Assembly (NCBI GenBank): GCA_013397795.1
Contig: VZTJ01003241.1
Span: 921,376-985,375 of the forward strand
Reading direction: 5' to 3'
Length of the DNA stretch: 64,000 nt
Origin: Orthonyx spaldingii
Lineage: Eukaryota > Chordata > Aves > Passeriformes > Orthonychidae
Position 1 is the stretch's first letter. Each line of letters starts with the position of its first letter. The notes under the pieces were generated by a model. It worked only from the letters and a program-made list of their open reading frames with translations. It made no database searches and had not been told where the DNA came from. The translations under genes were made by a program, and so were the position numbers. This document shows positions 50,253 through 62,600 of this stretch, piece by piece.

Positions 50253-51845
50253 CTACAGGAGAACTTGGTGTAACTTGCCACATTGCTAAACAAGTGTCAT
50301 ATCGAATTAGTGATTCTCTACTACACTTCTGTCCTGTTCTTCCAAAAGCAGGCATGTAGTAGAAGGGTAATAAAAAAAATGAAAAATCACTTTCTAACTC
50401 CTATTTTATAAATCAGTTAATACCTTCAGTTACATACCATTATTGTCATGAACAGTCAAGAGAAGCGCTAATTAGACTGGCACAATAGACACTTGTTAAT
50501 TACATTCTCAGTTCTCAATGTCAGGAGAATGTTTCATTTGTACCTTTAGAAGCTGTGTGAGGAGGAAGAGGAAAAAACAAAACCAACTCTTCTCTGATGA
50601 AGTAGAGTTCTTGACTAACCAGTTACTGCAGTGTAGCTGCCTTATTTTTGTCATAGACCCATGTATGCATCTGGATATTCAGAGGGACCTATTTTATCCA
50701 CAAGAATATACAAAATAAGCATCTCTCTGGCAAAGTCAATGAAACTGTATTGGTATGCAAACGGGCAAAAATAAAATCAAAATGCAACACATTGCTTCTA
50801 GCATTCTGATCGTGATCTGAGATCTGCAGTCACAGATGAGGTCTCAGACCATTCACATATGGCTGGAGTTGAGCAGTTTGGTCTGGTTCAGCTGATAAGA
50901 ACTCAGTTCAAGAGACAAAAATACCATTTAGGTTTGAAGGAATTCGAGAATTTTTAATTCCAGCTCAACTCTAACTTGACCTGATTTTCCCCTCACTCAT
51001 GTATATAATACATCTTTTAATATCTTCCTCTCCAACAAAATTATTACACTTTTCTCATGCCTTTCCATCTCATGTACTTCAAATTGCATTTTCACAGTTC
51101 CTTCACAGGTGGCCTCTGAGCCAGGTATTCCTTCTGAGGCACAGAAAGGGGAAGGATGGCTGTCCAAGAAACTGTAAACGATGTGTTGAATCTACCAAAG
51201 TTGCCCAGTAAGTTGCTCTCAAACAAAGGTGCACTGAAAGTGCATTGTTGCTCTAGCACAAAAACTGAGCAAAGCAAAGGGTGTACCAGCACTGAAAGAC
51301 GAGTCAATGTGATGAGCAGCACTGAAAACTGATGTTAAAGTCCTACTCAAAGCTCTGCTCAGAGAACTGACCTAAACCACCTCCCCTGAGGGTAGAACTC
51401 ACAGCACATTTACAAGTAAATCCCATAAGCCTTAATCACAAGTATCACCAATTAGCCACCAGCACATAAAATATGTTTGCTAGCACTTAAGATCTTTGAA
51501 ATGCTTTCAAATGCTTTGTTTTGCCAAGCAGAGAGCAACACCAACTCCAATGACACATTCCTGCATTGTTTCCTCCATCAGCCAAGCTGCAGCAGACAGC
51601 AAAGAGTGTATGAACAACCCCTTGCACTGAAGCAATTGTGTCTGGAGCCCTCTTGCAAGCTCATACAGAATTAAGCATAAACAGATTATTAGATTCCTTT
51701 GATAGTTTTGGAAATGTTCTTTTAGACATTTTAAAAAGCAATCAAGGGAGTGAAGGCCTAGTTGAAAAGGATTGTGTTCCCTTTGGAGCAAGGATCTCAG
51801 GCATCTGCATGAGACAGCAAACGCCTACACACTGGGCTACAGCAG

Positions 51846-52205
51846 TGTCCTGATTTTGGCTGGGAGAGAGTTAACTTTCTTCTTAGTGGCTGGTACAAGG
51901 CTGTGTTTTGGATTTAATATAAGAATAATGTCTGTAACATACTGATGTCTTAGTTGTTGCTAAGTAGCACCTACCCTAAATTAAGGATTTTTTAGTTTCT
52001 GATGCTCTGCCAGCGAGCAGGTGCAGAAGAAGCCAGGAGAAAACATGTCCGGAACAGCTGACCCAAACTGACAGAAGGGATATTCCATGCCACAGAACAT
52101 GGAATACTGAGCTCCTGCTCAGTGTATAAACCGGGGAAATTGGCTGGAAGGCGCTGATCAGTGCTCAGGAACTGCTGGGCACTGAGTAGTGCACAAGCCA
52201 ACTCG
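51846..52205 (+). mobile_element. Partial ERVL-type LTR (solo, 3'-truncated)
   Basis: The segment begins TGTCCTGATTTTGGCTGGGA and follows a common bird ERVL LTR. It has 'agagttaactttcttcttag', 'ctggtacaaggctgtgtttt', 'ttagttgttgctaagtag', 'tgctctgccagcgagcaggt', 'cagctgacccaaactgaca' and 'gggatattccatgcca'. A TATA box lies at 52125-52130 (tataaa). The copy loses similarity near 52205, before the usual poly(A) region and end. No internal viral genes adjoin it, so it is a solo, inactive remnant. Confidence 0.88.
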
Positions 52206-55200
52206 GTGCTAACAAAGAAGGAAAATTCTACAATGAGTTTTCTTAGGATACCAGACCACCACCTCACTCATTACTAGATAACCAAGTGCAGCTGCTCTCT
52301 TAGTCACACTACACATATTCAGACACAGCTCCAGGGAGGCAACAGTGACCCCAAAAGCTCCAGTGGCATGGAGTCTGCTCCAGGCCATCTCTTTTGCAGA
52401 GTAGGTGCAGCAGTATCATACAAGCAGGTTGAAGCTTTTGCTTTAGGATCACGATTCTAAGTTGACATCTCTGCAGCCTGCACCAGCTTTTGGTCTTGAA
52501 AGCATATATGGGTGATGCTCTTCCCTTCCTCATGCCGATGTATAGATCAATATGAACCTCTTTATTCATTTAATTATAGCTGCAGGGGGGGCTCTTTGCA
52601 GCTCAGGTTCATTTGTCTCCCTGTGATGTTAATACAATCAGGCACAAAGATCAGTTCATTAAAAGATCATCTGTGCTTGATTTTATTTGAGCTATAAAAA
52701 TCACTCCTTTGTCATACAAACTGTATGGTGAAAACTGCCAAGCCAGATGACTCGCTGTAAGCCAGAGAGCAGAGTTCAGCTCCAAAGACCAGCTGGAAGA
52801 GGAGCTGTCACGAAGTAAACACCACACGTCCACTTTGAATCAGATGGAGGATCAATCCACTGCACAGATAAATGGGCACTCTGCAATCAGGTACAGGGAC
52901 GAAATGAGGAGTACTCTGCATGTAAGGTCTGGAGTATCTGAGGCAGAACCCAGAGAAGAGTCTAGTTCTCCTTTATTGAAAAATGATGTTCTGTTTTATT
53001 TAGTCCACCTCCCTCCACCTTCCTACTACATATCCCTCCTGAAGTGCAAAACATAGGGTTTATTTATTTCTAGTGTGGTCAAATAGACACTGTCCTCATA
53101 GCAAAAGAGCTCTTTTCTAAGCAGCTGGTGGCCCAGAGGGGATGGGGCCTGCAAAGGAGGCTGAGAGTGTCCCAGAAAATGCAGCTCTAGGTTGGTACTT
53201 CATAGTCACCTCATAGATGCAGCTTCCAGCTGGTCACCCTGTGAATATACCTTTAAACAAGGCACATCTTCAGTGATAAAGACACGAATTAGAGACAAAC
53301 AGCCAAGAGGAACCAGGCAGAGGAAGGATTTCAATTTGAAACTCTGTTTTTGCTAGAAAATGCTTTAGCCTCTTGAGCAGGACAGACAAAGAGGGGGTAA
53401 GGCAACAGCACAACCAGCCTGCCTCCACTAGATATTTTTTCAGGTCTAACCTATTTTTGCAGACATCATCTGAGGACACCTACCCTCAAGGCCTGTGGGT
53501 AAAGAACAGTTTCTTTGTTAATTTTGCAAGGAAATCAATGCAGCCTTGGGACATTGTAAGATGCACACAGAATATGCAGGCAGAGCACAGCCTTTACCAC
53601 TGACTGTGCCCCAGCCCAAAATGGGCATCTTCAAAATCCTCCACAGGAACAATCTTGCCCTGCTTACATCTGCATTTCTACCAATACTGACCTATCTGTG
53701 TGCATATTGGGTCTCTACATTATAAACCACTTAGCTGAAAAATAGGAGCAACACTTAATGTTCTTTTGAAAACCTCAGGATGAAAGTAAGCTGTTACAGC
53801 ACTCTCTGTGCCACTAAGTTATTAATAAACACACAAAGTCCTGAAATCTTTTTAGCAGATTCTCACTGAAAAAAACCCTACCACCTGTACATGCTGGAAA
53901 TTCAGCAGCAGGGAAACCTGAATCGTTGGTTCATTACTCGTGGAAGTTTCTGGACGTGAATTAAACACATATGCTTAACACAATAATTGCTCATATAGGA
54001 GCACCATAACACGAGTTTTCTCACCTCATCATCCAAAATGACTTTCAGGAACTAGTGATCACAAGAAAACTCAGGGAGAGAGAATTACAGGTCACCAGTT
54101 TGACAATGGCCTCAGAAAGCAGAGATTAGTTGTACAGCAGGAAGCAGGCAAAAAACCATAGTGGAGCAGCCTAGCACAACAGGCTGGCGAGAGGTCTACC
54201 ATGAAGTTTTGGAGAAATGGCTCTGTCCCCAAAGAATGGTGCCTTGGGGCCTCATTGGTACCCTTCTGGAGAGGTGAATTTTGAAAAACCATTAAGACAG
54301 AAGGACTTGAGGGATCTCATTCTAGTCCCCAGCAGTCAGAATCAGATAGCAATTTCCTGCAGCCAGTGGTTTTGACTCCCAAAAGTGGAAGTGCAGTTCA
54401 CATCACTGATTTTATCTGAAGGTAAGAGCTGGGAATAAAGCAAAGCTGCAAAAGAGGCTGGAGGGGAATCATATGTCTGGAGCTGCAACCTAGCAAGAGC
54501 AAGAGAACAAAGCTGAACAGGCACCTGTATCCAAGTTCAGAAGTGCTTTGTATGCAGTGCACATGGCCTGTGAAGGAGGCAGGGGAACACACCAAGGAGG
54601 TGCCATGCATGGAAAGAGATAGAAGTCACATGTGGGGGAGCCTCCCCAGAAACCATCACATCTTCACTTTCTGCTGACCAGTGAGGTGGTGATGGCTACA
54701 GCATGAGCTTCCCTACACTCAGCCTAAATTTGTAAATCACTCCTTACTTCTTATCCACTAACTGTAATTTGGGATCCCTGCATTCTCAAACACATTTTCA
54801 GAAGCAGTGGGACAGCAGTTGTACAAGGGACATAATGTGCTGACAGAAGAGACCCATGGCAAAGCCATGGCAAGGGTAAGGGAGGAAGGAGAAGACATTA
54901 GAGACCCAGCACGCAGAGCCAGGCCAGCTCACTCCCAACCCACCTGTGCTGGTCTGGAATGGTGGCATTTTCCTGCCTCTTCATATCAGAGCATTAAAGT
55001 CTGGAGCTACTCAAACATCAAATAGCAATGACACTGTCACTCAACACATTGCCTTTCCCTTAAAATCTCACAGAGAAGTATCACCCAGCTGAAGGTGTCG
55101 CTTTGTTGGCTGTTTTGTACATGAGAGACAAAGTACATGAACATATTTTGTGCCCAAATGCCTGCTGAGCTTGAGATAAGTGAGACGATCCCCAAGTTCT

Positions 55201-55586
55201 GTTAATAAATATAAAATATACATTTCATACCAGAGTGTTCACAGTCAAATGGTCAGCAAATGAGCCTGTTAATGCTCTCAGTGCAACAATAAAATAAAAA
55301 AAATAAATCATACATTCAGCCTATGGCACCTCATAAAGGCACTGCTTCTTACCCCACATTAAAACAGCATGCAAAGGCAGGAGAAGGGCATAACCTATGT
55401 ATTGCACATATTAAAAATTAATTTTGGGGATGTCAGTGTTTGTTCTGTGCTACTATGGAACTGTGGGCTTGTATGAGAACATCTGTCACATATGCACATG
55501 CATTCACATGTTCACAGACATCACTTTCTGAATGGAAATTAAGAAGAAACTGAGAACCTGACTTTGTGTTGTCAAAAAGCTCCTAC

Positions 55587-55757
55587 CACACTGAACTCAG
55601 GAAAAACAATTGCACGGGAGTGAAGACGATTTACATCATCACTCTGATTAACCTTTTTCCATACGTTAGTCTTGTTCTGCTGTTGATGCAGCTTTTCAAG
55701 TATCACTGCACAGACAAGGAGGAAGGATAACCACAATAACACACCCTGGATCTCCAT
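55587..55757 (-). CDS. Candidate first coding exon of unidentified - strand gene (signal peptide or anchor)
   Basis: On - an ATG in good context (gcagacATGG) opens 57 codons ending at a possible donor GTG|gtagga, phase 0. The protein begins MEIQGVLLWLSFLLVCAVIL, a clear hydrophobic signal peptide or signal anchor. It continues EKLHQQQNKTNVWKK with an N-x-T sequon, then VNQSDDVNRLHSRAIVFPEF. A possible acceptor tgcag lies just before the ATG, which would place the 5' UTR in an upstream exon, possibly 59581-59657. The product would enter the secretory pathway. The function is unknown. The donor is only moderate. Confidence 0.45.
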
Positions 55758-56873
55758 GTCTGCACCCTTGGTATAGACAGGCCAAATATATTTTCAATGC
55801 TTCTACAGCATGCTAGCAGAAGTTACAGACTTGGTCTCAATTAGCCCACTGAATACACGCAAAAGAATGAAGATGGCTTGTGCAGAACTTATGACTGCTT
55901 ATGAAAAGTTTGGTGTATAAGAGAAATTCTGTAGCTCTGTGTTGTGACTTGTTTTTGCAAAATGCCCTCGGTAAGCAATGCAAGCCTGTGTAATCATTGT
56001 CAAAAGCATCCCATTAAGGGACTGCAGCTCTAGGACACATGGGTGCTGCAGACAGCTAATGTGCATTAATACAGACTGCTTCATACATTACCAGTATGAA
56101 CAAGCCCCATGCATAGCAGCTACAAGAACTCTCTAACACTAAGCAGCATTTTGAGCTGATGACACAAGGCTAAATCTCAAAAGCCATTCAAAGTCCAAGA
56201 ACTTTTTCTTTCTGCTATACTGTGCTCCTTAGGGCCTGCATGTGTCCATTAAAATGAATCCTAAGGGAATGTGCTTGTTGATATGATTTGCTCGTTTCTC
56301 GTAGTAAATGTTATGCCTTCATCCATTCAATTTCCTCCCTCCTTGTCTTGAAGCACTATTTTTTCAGCTAATATCTGATCTCAAACTGTATTTGCTTTTT
56401 AAAGTTGCCTTTCCCTTCTCTTCCTCTCTCAGTTCCCTCGACGCCTTTAATTCATGCAGAGACCAATTCATGCTCCACAGACAAGCCTGGCTTGTTGGGT
56501 ACCAAACAAATCCCCAAAAGAGTGTAGAGGAAGAGCATTCACAGCAGTTGTGCAAGCTTCCCTGCACCCTGCCACCAGAGCATTTAGAACCTGAGCAACC
56601 AGGCTGCCAGTTCTAGGAATACCTGGGGATTTTGCCTAAGTATCCTCTGTGCAGTCACTGCTATCCAGAGGAAAACTGTAGTGCAATGAAGACATCAACT
56701 TCTGCCCCATTGGCTGGTTTTGTGCTGTCTCTGAGAGCACACAGGAAATCTTCAGAGACTTTAGGAAATCTTTGTACCACAAAGACTACAGCCAAGGGTA
56801 TGTTATCTTCAGATGCATTTGCTCTTCTAGGATTTGGAAAGTGGGGCTGATTGTTTCTTTAAAGAAACACTGC

Positions 56874-56931
56874 AGGGGGGCTGGACTAGATGATTTTTCA
56901 AGGCCCCTTCCAACCCAAACTATTCTATGAC
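56874..56931 (+). mobile_element. CR1 3' tail fragment
   Basis: 'ggctggactagatgattttt', 'caaggccccttccaaccca' and 'aactattctatgac' match the last 55-60 bases of avian CR1 in + orientation. The body is absent. Confidence 0.85.
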
Positions 56932-57806
56932 TTAAAGCCTAACAAAATATAGAATTACATCCCAAGAATTCTTGCCATTCTGCAGCTACTGAGTGAATCA
57001 TAGAACCACATTTTCTTCAGTTTCACTCATCCCCTAGGATGTTTCTGTACCAGATACAAGTCATTTGTAGCCTGGCTTACCGTAATTTTTCAAGACCAGA
57101 TACTGGCAACCTAAAGACCAGATTCCATCACAAGCAAATTCCTGCACAAAAACTCCCAGCAGCTAAACTTAAGAGAAGGAAACGATTTGCTTTGGATACC
57201 TAAAATATGTTTACGTAGTTGCAACTTGGTGTTTCAATTCTCTTTACCCCATAGTAAACCTCTGAAACGGCCCACAGCTCTTCTGTGAAGGACTAGATAC
57301 TGCAGAATAATCTTCCCTTGAGGAGTATACAGCTGTCTAGAAGGTGAAGCTGGTCCTGCCTTCCATCACACACTCAATCTGTAACATATATCCATAATTT
57401 GGTTCCCTTGATCTCCAATGGTCCCCTTAGGTATGTGTCATTCTCGTATTTTAAGTCATAGTGACCTGTTGGTAGCAAAAGGTCATTCCTGCATGTTTTT
57501 CTCTCATCATGTTTGTTGTTTTTCACATGTCCTCTGTCTCATCACAGTTCTTACTTCTGAATCATCATCAGCTTTAGGTTAACAGGGATTATACACAATC
57601 TCATGTGTAAACCTTGAGCTGTGAGTCATTCGAGTGCTAAAGCCTATATTGCTCCCATTTCCTGAGGATTGCAGAGAAATCTCTTGCAGACAAGCTACAA
57701 CCCAATTACATATTGTCTTGCTGGACTAACCCTATTCCTTCTACATTGATTTTGTCACTGCTGCCCGAAGGGAACTTCGTGACCATTTGCATTTTTAAAT
57801 AGGTCA

Positions 57807-57821
57807 GTGTGTGTGTGTGTC
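57807..57821. repeat. Short (GT)n repeat
   Basis: About seven GT units, flanked by unremarkable sequence. Confidence 0.8.
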
Positions 57822-58332
57822 TGGGAGAACTGTACGTAAATGTTCATTATGTAAAACAGATCATTCTTTCTGGAATGTGAAAAGAGATATAGAAATGCTG
57901 TTCTTTTCAATAATAAGCTTTGAAATCTCATCGGTTTCCTCTCCTTGCCTTTCAAAGTCATTAAGTGGAAAAACTGCTTCTCCATTTCTCCAGAATACCT
58001 CAGTCTTTGTCTGTTTAATGTCTGCCTCTCACATATTTCTGGTGCCTGTGGGACACTTAATGGAATTCCCACTGTTCCATTTCTCCTCAAGACTAATGAT
58101 CATGTTCTCCTCATGCCCAGGGAACATCACAATAACTCACTTTTTTCCTTCATTTATTCCCATCCCCTCAAATCTTCTGTCATAAAACTTTTGCACTGAC
58201 ATACCCTCTGCATATGAAGTTTCATCCAACCGAAGTCCATCAAAAGTCTTTCAGCTGCCTTCCCTCGGAGACATCATAAGTAAACAACTTTCCCCAGTTG
58301 CAGAGGGAGAATAATCAAGAGGTGAAGAGATT

Positions 58333-58453
58333 TTTGGTCAGAGCATGGTGCTAATAACACCAAGGTTGTAGGTTCAATCCCTGTATGGGCCATTCACTTA
58401 AAAGTTGGACTTGATCATCCTTGTGGGTCCCTTCCAACTCAGGATATTCTGTG
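58333..58453 (+). mobile_element. tRNA-Ile-derived SINE with CR1-type tail (TguSINE1-like)
   Basis: The head 'ttggtcagagcatggtg', 'ctaataacaccaaggttgta' and 'ggttcaatccctgtatgggcca' follows tRNA-Ile(AAT) from the D arm to the acceptor stem. The anticodon loop is ctaataa, and the B-box counterpart is ggttcaatcc. It continues directly into 'gttggacttgatcatccttg' and 'tgggtcccttccaactcagg', a CR1-X-type 3' end. This head-plus-tail design is that of the songbird SINE TguSINE1, mobilised by CR1. The first 15-20 bases of the tRNA head are missing or degraded, so it is not a functional tRNA gene. Confidence 0.88.
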
Positions 58454-59580
58454 GAAATCTGAATAATCAGCCCTTAATGAGCCTTGAACAGAATGAGGAA
58501 TAAAACTCTACTGTTGCTGTCCTCTACTAGTGAACCACATTAGCTCTCTTACATTCCTAGGAAATAAGACACCAAAAAAAATTTAATGCAGCTATGGAGG
58601 ACACAGCCTGTTTATCTGTTTAATTTACGGGTTGATTTAGATGGAATCACTGAGGAGTCACCTGTTATAGAACACACCTCATCTAGAGTACCTCCTTGAT
58701 CTCCCAAGAAGCCTGACCACCAGATCTCACAGAGTTTTGAACCATTCCTTGTGACAAAGCCACAGACCCCTTACAAACAATGTGCAGCAAATCCAACCAG
58801 CTTAACTATGGATATGGTCCCTGTAAGTGCAAGTGCTCTCAAGTTTTCCTTGTTTGTTGGCCAGCAAAAGTACTAAAGACAGAAACCTTCCCTATGTCTG
58901 TCTCTTCAAGGCATTTCTGCAGTAAGTGCTTTATCCAAAGATAATGTTACTGTCTGCAAAGCATAACCCATACCAGATAAGCAATGGCTTAATAGCTACA
59001 AAACACACTGATAGTCCTGGTACTTTAAGTGATAACACATAAAACAAAAGCAAGTTCATTAAACATGTGCAATTTCCCTATCACCAAACCCACTTTCCTT
59101 CCCAAAATCTTTATTCCTCTTACTCAGGGAGAAAAAGGATATACTTGCTGGCTGATGTTATCTTTGAAAAATTCTCCCCAGCCTGCCCAAGAATATGAAG
59201 TGAATCAGCAAGTTGAGCTGCTAGAAGATCAGATGTTAGTTAAAGGTGGGATTCAAATGATACACAAATCTGTACAGTACCCAGCACAGTTCTGTGAAAG
59301 GTGGATTACTATCACTTATGCTATGACTTTCTTGGAGAGCATTCAGCCTTCTAAACCTTGGTGTTAAACTGAAATGTAGAAATCCTACAGGTGGTAACTA
59401 CTGACAGTTCCCAAGGAGTAACAGGGAGGAATGTACAATCACAACCACTAGACAGAGATCATATGATTTCTCAACTCACCTTTGCTGAGCCATTTTTTAT
59501 CCTTTGCAGGCAGGGAAGCGACACCTTCTCAACATTCAGGACATTTGCAGACTAGGAGATCAAATTCACACCGGACTCAC

Positions 59581-59657
59581 CTGCACAGTGTCAAGGCATC
59601 ACAGGGAATGCTCTTGGCTGGCTCTTGCCCATTCCGATCAGGGCCTTCAATGCTGGC
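59581..59657 (-). other. Possible 5' UTR or coding exon on - strand
   Basis: On - a T-rich tract followed by cccaagcag leads to a 77-bp segment ending in TGCAG|gtgagt, a near-perfect donor. It is open in one frame (ASIEGPDRNGQEPAKS). It could be the noncoding first exon of the - strand gene starting at 55757. This rests on splice-site appearance alone. Confidence 0.25.
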
Positions 59658-59699
59658 CTGCTTGGGACCAAAGAAAAAAAATTCTCTCGACCTCACTCC

Positions 59700-62600
59700 C
59701 TCCTTTTTCAGTAAGTAAAGGGTCCCTAAGCATTCTGATACAGCTCCTGTAACTCTTGTGAAAAGTCAGCATAGTACAAAGGGCCATTTCTTCACGTTGT
59801 GGATGCACTCACTCCATGGGGAGAGAACCTTTGTCATCTGACTACTTGCATTAGCAGGCTGGAGAAGGCATTCTCATACATCCAAGTCACATAAAACTCC
59901 AACAATCAGGTACTAACAGCTATTTTACCTTTCTTTACCTAGCATTATGTCTGATCCACATGCTTCAGGCAAAAATATCTGCACCACAGTTGGTCTCCTC
60001 AGGGGCTTGTGCTCCCTTTATGCAGTGTCTCAGGCAGCAGACAGAAAACGTTTCTAGTTATACCCTACATTGGAGGTATTTCTGTTTTCTGTTAATATCT
60101 TGAAAGCTGCAAGATTCACTCCCTTCTGGAGGAAAAGAAAATGACAGTTATTACTGCCTATTATTGCACATTAAAATAGGAAGATAGGATGAGACAGAGT
60201 TGGAACTCAGTAAGACCAAGAAGAAAAACAATTCTTTGGTTTGATATATTTAAAGCAACAGTGAATATATTTCCATGGTCAATCTACTAATTCCATTACA
60301 GACTCCCCAAACTTTCATAGCAGTCTATACAGCTGACTTGGTGCATACAGAGGGGTCCTACGAATTAATACACCAGCCAATAAATATGTGACCAAATCTG
60401 AGCACTATTTAGTGCCGTGGAATAATTCATTATTTGCTAACAGTACTGTAAGTATTTCAGTTTGCTGGCAAAAGAGGTTCTTTTGATGGTCAGCTGTTGA
60501 GACTTGCACTGGGGAGGCACCAGAAGAAACAGAATTAATTTTACTATGTCTTAGTCATGCTGTTTTCACAACATTTATTGGGAAGCAGATTAATTTCTAT
60601 CCAGCTTAAGTCACTAAAGTACAGTATGTGCAGAGTCTGATGAGCAAAGAGTCTATTTTAAGGCACTCATCTCACAGATGCACTAAAGTTATCTGGTTTG
60701 TAAAAACAAAATGGAGAGGTTTTCTAGTTTCTGTTTAGTTCTTTTATTTTCATAAATGCAAGCTATATTACAAAACAGTAAAAGGGGGAAGATGAAGGGG
60801 GACACTAATCTTTCCGCTTACCAAAACTTACTGTATGGAAAAATATGATCAAACTTTAAGCTAAGCTTTGTTCAAATGTTTTCCAAATAATTTTCTTGTA
60901 AAGAGTATCTCTGCCTCTATGCCAAATTTTTATGCAGAGTTCAACGTGGATTTTGATCCTTTGGGAAAGGTAAGACAGGCTAAAAATCACAGCCTTTTTT
61001 AATGTATCTATTTTAGTTCTTCCTATCAGATTATGACAGTATTACTACAGAAAACTTCACCTATTCTGGCTTTGTTTTAATATGTGGTAATCTATTCCTC
61101 TAAAATTTTCAGGTTCAGTAATCACAAGAAAAGAAGAGTCCAAACTGGTGCAGAACTTCTCCAGGGCTGCCTTCAAAACAGTGCAGAGAAATGCTATACA
61201 CATAAACTCCACCCCCAGAAAGGCAAGTCACCTCTTGCAGAAGTCAATGCCGCCTTCCTTTACCAGCACCTTTAAGTGGTGAGGGCTTGCTGAAAGAACT
61301 GTTTTTTCTATGTGGTAGTTCTTCAAATCATTTAGAAACACAAGCCTGGGTGGGCCTCCAGTCCCTTGCTAGTACTGGGAACATTTGAGGTTTTTAAAAA
61401 AATCTTTGTAACCCGCAGCTGAAAAGAGACACAAGAAAGCTTGGAGGTTTCCTACATCTGACATTTGTAAGTGCTCCCAGCACTGCATTCCATTACTGTA
61501 ATAGTACCAAGAGAAGAATGAAGACGGAAGGAGAAAGAAAGCAAAGATGAAAGTTTAGTGGAAATGAGTTTTCCGCTGTCACAAACCCAACACCTAAAGT
61601 TAACTGTTTATTCCACACTGATGGTGGTAAGGTTGAACAAATCCAAACTCACCCTTATTGCTTACAAGCACAGCACCAACATCTACCAGTCTATTTGTCA
61701 GCTTAGCAACATGCAAGTCAAAACTCTTCTTTCCAGATTATCCCCAACCCTACCGAGATCACAAGGGAATTCTTCCCTTGCCTTTTATCATGTGCAAATG
61801 CAGAATTTAAAAATGGCCTGTGTCTGTAGAGTTCACAACTGCGATAACTGATTTTCCTTCCTCATTTTCAAATTCCAAAGACCCTGCTCCAACATCAAAG
61901 ACAATTCTGTCAAAACCCAAATACCAAGAAAGTTAGCAAGATGAAAATCCACCCTGGCAACTAAGAGACCACAGTGCAGCAGTACAGGTCTCTTCACATT
62001 AGAAGAGTTTTGATGGTATGTGCAATACTTCTGTGCCACATTCTAAGGACAGAGATGAAGCCTTGCTTTCAGAATTCTCCAAACATGTTGACACCATACT
62101 GTTGACCTGACTTTCATGTCAACCTGACTAGCATCACACAAATCACATGTCTTCATCTATGTAATATTCCAGAAGTTATTTTCTACTAGTGTGACATATT
62201 TACAACTGTCCAAAAAGACAAATTTGGTTTCTGAGTACAAACAGGAATGAGACCAAACTTGAGAACTGTGTAACAGAGTTACCAGACCCCACTACCCAGT
62301 GACAGAGGAACAAGCTTTGTGTGCAGAACTGATCCAGCCTAGGTTCTTAGAGATTCACAGGATATTGTCACCAGAAGAGTCTTACTCTTCTTCTACTACT
62401 CCAAACCCAGTATTTTGTCCTTTTCTGTGGAGTACTCTCAGTTCCATGCTATGACTCCAGCTCCCTCACACATTACACTTCCTGGTATAATACCTTTGGA
62501 TACTCTCCACCTCCCAAAGTCCACACTGCAAAATATTTTTGTTAATCCACACCCCTCTTCTAATTAAGGAAGAGAAGAAAGAAGAGGACCTACAGACCAG

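Noticed and set aside
50985..51143. Possible - strand exon after a fine acceptor (cccctttctgtgcctcag), reading MQFEVHEMERHEKS
   Set aside because: It runs into a TGA before any convincing donor and does not fit the phases of the neighbouring candidate exons.
53664..53710. - strand segment reading MHTDRSVLVEMQ ending at a gtaagc donor
   Set aside because: It is very short and its end phase does not match the neighbouring candidates.
54025..54051. 27-bp - strand microexon reading FLKVILDDE with donor GAG|gtgaga
   Set aside because: It is phase 0 and lies in the right place, but is too short and its acceptor (cactag) is weak.
58333..58406. tRNA-Ile gene
   Set aside because: The 5' acceptor strand and D-stem start are missing, and the sequence runs straight into a CR1 tail, so it is a SINE.
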